Source of the DNA: VMDH01 sp038108875
GTDB taxonomy: Bacteria > Pseudomonadota > Gammaproteobacteria > Magnimaribacterales > D2472
Direction: 5' to 3'
Assembly: GCA_038108875.1 (NCBI GenBank)
Contig: JAYNII010000022.1
Location: forward strand, 1 to 10,414
DNA length: 10,414 bases
The notes below the pieces were generated by a model. The model saw nothing but the letters and a program-made list of their open reading frames with translations. It ran no database searches and was not told where the DNA came from. Position 1 is the first letter of the stretch; each line of letters begins with the position of its first letter. Shown here in pieces: positions 6,224 through 10,414 of this stretch. The position numbers and the translations under genes were made by a program.

Positions 6224-7700
6224 AGTTTGTGATAAGTGTTAGATCAATTTTTCCTTCAAGCGGGACAACATTTAATATTCTAACTTCAACCATCATCCCG
6301 GTTTTTAATGTATGTCCACTTTTTTTGTTTCTCATGGTTATCTTTTGAGGATCAAAAATATATCTTCCATGACCTATATTGCTGATATGAATTAAGCCAG
6401 AAGCATGATAATCATCGAGGATCACAAACACGCCAAACTCTGATAGACCAGATATTACGCCTTTAAAAACTTTCCCAATCCTTTTTTGTAAATATTGGCA
6501 TACTAGTTTTTGGAGAAAGTTCCGCATAGCTTGTTCTGCATTTTTTTCATTTTTAGATGAAATATCTGCAATTTCTCTGAGCTCAGCCTCGGTATAGGGA
6601 GATTTCTCTTTTCTTATTACTGCCAATATTAACCTATGTAATATTAAATCCGGATAGCGCCTGATTGGGGAGGTGAAATGAGCATAATTTTTTAGTCCCA
6701 GTCCAAAATGACCCTTGTTTTCTGTCGCATAGAGTGCTCTAGGAAGCGTCTGGAGTATCAGAAGGCTTGAGAGAGCGCTATTTGAAAATTTGTTTGCTAT
6801 CGCATTGATCATTTTGGCTGGAGGGAGTGCTCCGAACTCTCTGCTGTCTAGAATTTCTTGACAGCTACTCAATTTCTCTTTCTGGGGTTCATCATGGATT
6901 CTATACAAAAGTTTTCTTGAATTTTTATCAAGAAACTCAGCAGCACAAATATTCGCAGCAATCATGGCTTCTTCAATCATTTGTTCAGCAAGATAGGACT
7001 TTCTTTTTTGAATTTTTATAGGTAACTTTGCCTTGTCTAGTTTAACTTCAACTTCGTTAGATTTTATTTCTAAAGCGCCTCTTGCTTTTTTGTGTAGAAG
7101 TCTTTTAAGTGCAAAATCTTTGAGAGCAAATAATGAGGCTTCAATATCTTTAGGAAAATTAAAAGCCTCACCATTGACCAGATTATTTACTATTTTGTAG
7201 GTAAGTCTTTTTTGTGAAACTATTTCTTGCTCCATAAAATTATAGGAGCAAAATTCTCCCTTATTGTCGAATTTCATAGAACATACTATTGTTAACTTAG
7301 GTTTATTAGGATTCAAAGAACAGAGTTCGTTAGACAGCAGCTCTGGCAACATTGGTATTACAAAACCAGGAAAGTAAACCGATGTGCCTCTTTTATAGGC
7401 TTCCCTGTCTAGAGGTGAATCTTTTTCGATAAATGCAGCTGGATTTGCAATAGCTACCTCGAGTAGAAATCCATTTCGAGTTCTTTTACAAAAGATTGCA
7501 TCGTCAAAATCTTTGGCATCCTCGCCATCAATTGTCACAAAGGGGCTAAAATTCTTTTGAATTTTCTTTTTTGATTGGAGTTGTTGTATTTTTCTAAGCT
7601 GTAAGTTAATTGCCTCACTCCAAAGGTGGGGAAGCTCAAACTTTTTTACAGTATCCTCAAAAAAATCATTATAGGAATACATTTTTGAATTATAGTGCAT
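6210..7700 (-). CDS. rnr: RNase R/II family 3'-5' exoribonuclease, N-terminally short form
   Basis: A processive 3'-5' exoribonuclease of the RNB family. The catalytic core begins near residue 22 (ELPHLWSEA, matching the segment just before RNB in E. coli RNase R). It carries the full acidic site DGEDAKDFDDAI, with D58, D64, D66 and D67, and later HFTSPIRRYPDL with the catalytic arginine. An S1 domain follows at about 410-492 (GKVFKGVISGLSEFGVFV). RNB and S1 sequences are closer to RNase R than to RNase II. At 496 residues it is far shorter than E. coli RNase R (813): the N-terminal helix-turn-helix and the two cold-shock domains are missing, as is the lysine-rich tail. Upstream there is only the 70-bp promoter region, so the missing part is not hidden by a nearby frameshift. 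ATG 7700 is used; ATG 7682 is equally possible. Neither has a Shine-Dalgarno sequence. Confidence 0.9.
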   Translation of the reverse strand: MHYNSKMYSYNDFFEDTVKKFELPHLWSEAINLQLRKIQQLQSKKKIQKNFSPFVTIDGEDAKDFDDAIFCKRTRNGFLLEVAIANPAAFIEKDSPLDREAYKRGTSVYFPGFVIPMLPELLSNELCSLNPNKPKLTIVCSMKFDNKGEFCSYNFMEQEIVSQKRLTYKIVNNLVNGEAFNFPKDIEASLFALKDFALKRLLHKKARGALEIKSNEVEVKLDKAKLPIKIQKRKSYLAEQMIEEAMIAANICAAEFLDKNSRKLLYRIHDEPQKEKLSSCQEILDSREFGALPPAKMINAIANKFSNSALSSLLILQTLPRALYATENKGHFGLGLKNYAHFTSPIRRYPDLILHRLILAVIRKEKSPYTEAELREIADISSKNEKNAEQAMRNFLQKLVCQYLQKRIGKVFKGVISGLSEFGVFVILDDYHASGLIHISNIGHGRYIFDPQKITMRNKKSGHTLKTGMMVEVRILNVVPLEGKIDLTLITNYAKK

Positions 7701-7736
7701 AGTATAAAAAGAACTTGATAAGATATTTCTTATACT
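7701..7736. repeat. 7-bp inverted repeat between rnr and the receptor gene
   Basis: AGTATAA (7701-7707) and TTATACT (7730-7736) are exact reverse complements, 22 nt apart. The left arm touches the rnr start codon; the right arm ends on the first base of the 15-bp palindrome. In RNA from the rnr promoter the arms could form a weak hairpin over the rnr start. Chance occurrence in such AT-rich DNA is quite possible. Confidence 0.35.
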
Positions 7737-7744
7737 GTTATATT
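7715..7744 (+). promoter_or_regulatory. Predicted sigma-70 promoter of the TonB-dependent receptor gene
   Basis: The -35 is TTGATA (7715-7720, 5 of 6 to TTGACA). After an 18-bp spacer the -10 is TATATT (7739-7744, 5 of 6 to TATAAT). The TG at 7736-7737 gives an extended -10. Transcription would begin near 7751, leaving a leader of about 20 nt before ATG 7771. The -10 lies inside the 15-bp palindrome, so a repressor bound there would block it. Confidence 0.5.
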
Positions 7745-7750
7745 ATAACA
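7736..7750. promoter_or_regulatory. Perfect 15-bp palindrome, candidate Zur (zinc uptake regulator) box
   Basis: TGTTATA-T-TATAACA is a perfect 7-1-7 inverted repeat, the geometry of Fur-family operators. Its bases equal the core of the gammaproteobacterial Zur consensus (TGTTATAnTATAACA), as at the znu genes; the outer flanks (ATAC on the left, TAAC on the right) match that longer consensus only in part. It overlaps the -10 of the receptor promoter and a -10 on the opposite strand leading to rnr. The downstream receptor has a His/Asp-rich segment, which fits zinc. The alternative is that the symmetry only reflects two back-to-back AT-rich -10 elements. Confidence 0.55.
7742..7750 (-). promoter_or_regulatory. 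Predicted extended -10 element driving the rnr–rlmB–lpxC–secA run
   Basis: Read on the minus strand, the palindrome contains TGTTATAAT: a perfect TATAAT (7747-7742) preceded by the TGn of an extended -10. Transcription would begin near 7735 and leave a leader of about 35 nt before rnr. No convincing -35 is seen upstream, which extended -10 promoters can tolerate. It is the only intergenic space in front of the five-gene run. Confidence 0.4.
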
Positions 7751-7770
7751 TAACACCTTAAATCGATTTT

Positions 7771-10359
7771 ATGTATAGATTTCTTTTTTTGCTAACTTTG
7801 GCATTATCTCATTTATCTCTTTACGCCACCGAAGATGAAGAAATTATAATTATTGGTTCCTATATTGAGAGCAAAGACAGAGAAGCTTCACCAGTAGATT
7901 TAGTAGATCGTGATTCTTTTTTGACTACCCGAGTTACAACATTGGGGCAAATAAATAAATACTTAACGGTAAGTTCTGGTTCACATTTTCAATCCAATAC
8001 TCTTGATGGAGTTGATCAAGGAATGAGCTCTATTACTCTAAGAGGATTGGATCATGCTTCCACGCTTTTGCTTATTAATACCCTAAGACAGACTCATTCA
8101 GGAACTCCGTCGCATGAAGGCGAGGGTTATGTTGACACAAATATCATTCCTGAAATAGCTATCGAACAAATTGAAATTTTAAAAGAGGGAGCTACTTCAT
8201 TATATGGTTCTGATGCAGTTGCAGGCGTTGTGAATATCAGAACACGAAAAGGGATTATTGGAAATAATATCAAGCTTGATATTAATAAAACTTCGAATTA
8301 TTCCCAAAGAGATATTGTGTTTGGTTACCTTGGTGGTAAAAACGTTTTGGGTGGGAATCTTACCTTTGGAGTCAATCTGCTTGACAAAACTCCTTTAAAT
8401 GCCAGCGAAATTCCAAGGATCGCTGAACTTGGCATAAGCACCTTAGGCAATACTTTTAAGTTACTTGACGATGCTGATGTTAATAGCGGACCTTATGCAG
8501 GATCTTATAAAGCAGGTGAGTGGGTTAAAGATATTAATTGTTTAGACAACGGAGGACTCATCCAGGGACCATTTTGTAAGTTTCAATATGGCAATCGATT
8601 TAACATTGTTAATGATGAAGAACATGTAAAGGCATATTTAAATTTTGAGAAAGACTTTGAGACTATTACTTACGATCTTACCGCAATGATTTCTCAAGTT
8701 GATGTAAACGATAATCCTCAATCACCCTCATATCCTGCGTTATCATTTCTTTCCAAGGAGGTTGGAATAAATGAAGGGGGCAATCCCTTCGGAGTTCCTA
8801 TCATTTGGTATGGAAGACCTCTCGGATCAGCTTTTCCATCGCCAAACTCTCCCAAGGACATTTTTCAGTATCACATAGCAGAAACTATTAGCTTTATTTT
8901 AGGTGAGTACCAGATTGAATCTTCAGTAGCATTTTCTGGACATACTAATAAACACTCAAGACCTGACATTGTTGATTCTCGATTTCAAACAGCAATAACA
9001 GGTCAAGGAGGCAAGGATGGTAAGTCAACCTGGAATATTTTTGAGCCAACATCAAACCCGCTTGAACTAATAAATTTTCTTAAAGGCAGCGAAGATTCTT
9101 CAAAGCAAGCTTCCTTAACAAGTTTAAATTTTATTGTAAAAAGAGGGTACGAAGATTTAGATATTGTTTTTGGAGCGCAACTCAATTGGGAAGATTTAAA
9201 TATTAAATATAATGATTTAAGCAGGGTTGAATTTGACAAGGATGGAAAGCAATTAAATCAATCTGATCTTTTATTTTTAGGGGGAGGAAAAAATGTTTCT
9301 ACCTCAAGAGATAAGCAAGCATTGTTCTTTGAACTTAATAAATACTTTAATAATTCAGAATTAAGATTCTCAGCCAGACATGAGAGATTGGTTAATGCTT
9401 CCTCAACTGATCCCAAAATAAGTTTCAGACATGCTTTTAATGACTCATTAATATTTAGAGCTTCCAAGGGTTCATCTTTTACTGCTCCTTCGATGGCGCA
9501 AATGTATTCATCTGACATTCAGCTTGGGAGTGTGAGGGATATTAATGGTTCTCCATTTGTTAGGCTTGCACAATTAGGGAATCCAAATCTAAAACCTGCA
9601 ACTTCTGACAATCAAAATTTTGGATTTTTGTTAGATTTGACTGAAAACTTAAAGGTTACTTTAGATTGGTGGGAAATAGATTATAAAAATAGAGTTGAAG
9701 CTGAAAGCGCACAAGCCCTTATTGCAGATGATCCATACAGTCCATCAGTTACTAGAAATATATTTGGAGACTTGATAGGTGTATCAACAACATATTTTAA
9801 TGAGGAGATTACTGAAGTTAGTGGCTTAGATTATCATATCGAGTTTTCAACCCAGATGCATCTCGGTGAATTCATCTTCAAAATTGAAGGAACTCAATTA
9901 AGTGAGTTTTTAACCCCAAACGATAATGATGAAGGTCATGATGATGAAGGTCATCAGCATAAAGATTTGATAAACAGAGTGGGCAAATTTAATTTTGATG
10001 CACACACACATTCTTTGCCTAAAAACAGAATTAATTTATTTATGAATTTTCAAGTTGGTTCATATGATTTCGGGTTAATTTCTAGGTTTGTAAGTGGTTA
10101 TAGCAATTATCGAGACATTTCACCTTTAGCTCTAAGCTTGGGATACAAAGATAAAGTTAGGGATTTTTTAGTGCACGACCTATCAATTAGCAAATCAGTG
10201 GCTTTTGTAAATGGACATCTTGATTTGGTGTTCTCCATTGAGAACTTTCTAGATCAGGCAGCTCCTCTTTTATACGATGAACCAGATTTTAGCTTCGATA
10301 CAAGAGTTCATGATCCAAGAGGAAGGATTTTGAAATTTTCTCTTGATTACAATTGGTAA
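7771..10359 (+). CDS. TonB-dependent outer-membrane receptor, predicted zinc-regulated
   Basis: An 862-residue TonB-dependent receptor, a 22-strand outer-membrane barrel that imports scarce ligands using TonB energy. Residues 1-19 form a signal peptide (R3, hydrophobic core, cleavage after LYA). The mature N-terminus EDEEIIIIGSYIE resembles a TonB box. The plug runs to about 160, with SSITLRGLDHASTLLLIN (87-103 region) and LYGSDAVAGVVNIRTRKG. The C-terminus ends FSLDYNW, an aromatic outer-membrane assembly signal. Two cysteines, C257 and C269, probably form a disulphide in an extracellular loop. Residues 715-732 are rich in Asp/Glu/His (DEGHDDEGHQH), and H745 and H747 follow in AHTHSLP. These histidines and the Zur-like operator upstream suggest zinc uptake as in ZnuD. 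Iron, heme or organic ligands remain possible, as the plug is of a broad family type. No Shine-Dalgarno sequence precedes ATG 7771. Confidence 0.93.
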   Translation: MYRFLFLLTLALSHLSLYATEDEEIIIIGSYIESKDREASPVDLVDRDSFLTTRVTTLGQINKYLTVSSGSHFQSNTLDGVDQGMSSITLRGLDHASTLLLINTLRQTHSGTPSHEGEGYVDTNIIPEIAIEQIEILKEGATSLYGSDAVAGVVNIRTRKGIIGNNIKLDINKTSNYSQRDIVFGYLGGKNVLGGNLTFGVNLLDKTPLNASEIPRIAELGISTLGNTFKLLDDADVNSGPYAGSYKAGEWVKDINCLDNGGLIQGPFCKFQYGNRFNIVNDEEHVKAYLNFEKDFETITYDLTAMISQVDVNDNPQSPSYPALSFLSKEVGINEGGNPFGVPIIWYGRPLGSAFPSPNSPKDIFQYHIAETISFILGEYQIESSVAFSGHTNKHSRPDIVDSRFQTAITGQGGKDGKSTWNIFEPTSNPLELINFLKGSEDSSKQASLTSLNFIVKRGYEDLDIVFGAQLNWEDLNIKYNDLSRVEFDKDGKQLNQSDLLFLGGGKNVSTSRDKQALFFELNKYFNNSELRFSARHERLVNASSTDPKISFRHAFNDSLIFRASKGSSFTAPSMAQMYSSDIQLGSVRDINGSPFVRLAQLGNPNLKPATSDNQNFGFLLDLTENLKVTLDWWEIDYKNRVEAESAQALIADDPYSPSVTRNIFGDLIGVSTTYFNEEITEVSGLDYHIEFSTQMHLGEFIFKIEGTQLSEFLTPNDNDEGHDDEGHQHKDLINRVGKFNFDAHTHSLPKNRINLFMNFQVGSYDFGLISRFVSGYSNYRDISPLALSLGYKDKVRDFLVHDLSISKSVAFVNGHLDLVFSIENFLDQAAPLLYDEPDFSFDTRVHDPRGRILKFSLDYNW
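9926..9954 (+). repeat. Short tandem duplication encoding the His/Asp segment of the receptor
   Basis: The 14-nt string ATGATGAAGGTCAT occurs at 9926-9939 and again at 9941-9954, a period of 15 nt (five codons). It encodes DEGHD then DEGHQ. The in-frame duplication enlarges the histidine-rich segment without changing the frame, and suggests that this loop varies by slippage or recent duplication. Confidence 0.8.
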
Positions 10360-10361
10360 AA

Positions 10362-10414
10362 TGGAGCCACCTGTCAGATTCGAACTGACGACCTGAAGAT
10401 TACAAATCAACTGC
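10362..10414 (-). tRNA. tRNA-Thr(UGU), 3' part; 5' end beyond the window
   Basis: On the minus strand the sequence reads anticodon arm, variable loop AGGTC, T-arm GTCAG-TTCGAAT-CTGAC, acceptor strand AGGTGGC, T73 and an encoded CCA. Counting back from the T-arm, the anticodon loop is TTTGTAA with anticodon TGT, so it reads ACA (threonine). About 23 nt (the 5' acceptor strand and D-arm) lie beyond the right edge. The anticodon stem GTTGA/TCTTC would contain two adjacent U-U mismatches (28-42 and 29-41), which is unusual. The 3' end lies only 2 nt from the stop codon of the convergent receptor gene. Confidence 0.85.

Noticed and set aside
9003..9518. Two minus-strand open frames opposite the receptor gene
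   Set aside because: They are antisense to an intact receptor and have no recognisable motif.

Overview
The window looks like chromosome of an AT-rich gammaproteobacterium, possibly a marine, streamlined lineage of the SAR86 type; that placement is inference. Supporting it are strongly A/T-biased codons, many overlapping or nearly touching genes, a 120-nt-type 5S rRNA, and the neighbourhood coaE–yacG facing [mutT position]–secA–lpxC, which is the arrangement in E. coli and relatives. Nearly all of the window is housekeeping sequence. I found no phage, insertion sequence, CRISPR array or defence system.

Layout. (1) 1-158: the last gene of an rRNA operon (5S, lacking about 6 nt at the window edge) and its intrinsic terminator. 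(2) 172-1353, plus strand: a SnoaL/NTF2-fold protein, coaE (last step of coenzyme A synthesis) and a 52-codon yacG that overlaps coaE. (3) 1350-7700, minus strand, a compact run transcribed right to left: a shortened RNase R, rlmB, lpxC, secA and a stand-alone ThiE-like domain. The ThiE-like gene sits where mutT or a mutT-thiE fusion usually lies, and its stop codon interlocks with that of yacG. (4) 7701-7770: a divergent promoter region with a perfect 15-bp palindrome. (5) 7771-10359, plus strand: a TonB-dependent outer-membrane receptor with a His/Asp-rich segment. (6) 10362-10414, minus strand: the 3' two-thirds of tRNA-Thr(UGU), cut by the right edge.

How the parts fit. The minus-strand run joins RNA decay, 23S rRNA methylation, lipid A synthesis and protein export, all growth-related functions. 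It probably behaves as one operon, since the gaps are -14, 15, 11 and 3 nt. The most informative spot is the 70-bp region before the receptor. Its palindrome TGTTATA-T-TATAACA matches the core of the gammaproteobacterial Zur (zinc uptake repressor) operator and covers the -10 elements of both divergent promoters. Together with the receptor's histidine-rich segment, this suggests a zinc-repressed, ZnuD-like zinc receptor. That is a prediction from sequence; a symmetric bidirectional promoter is the main competing explanation.

Other oddities: an RNase R reduced to its catalytic core plus S1 domain, lpxC next to rnr/rlmB rather than behind ftsZ, no strong Shine-Dalgarno sequence before most genes, and convergent gene pairs with no room for terminators.
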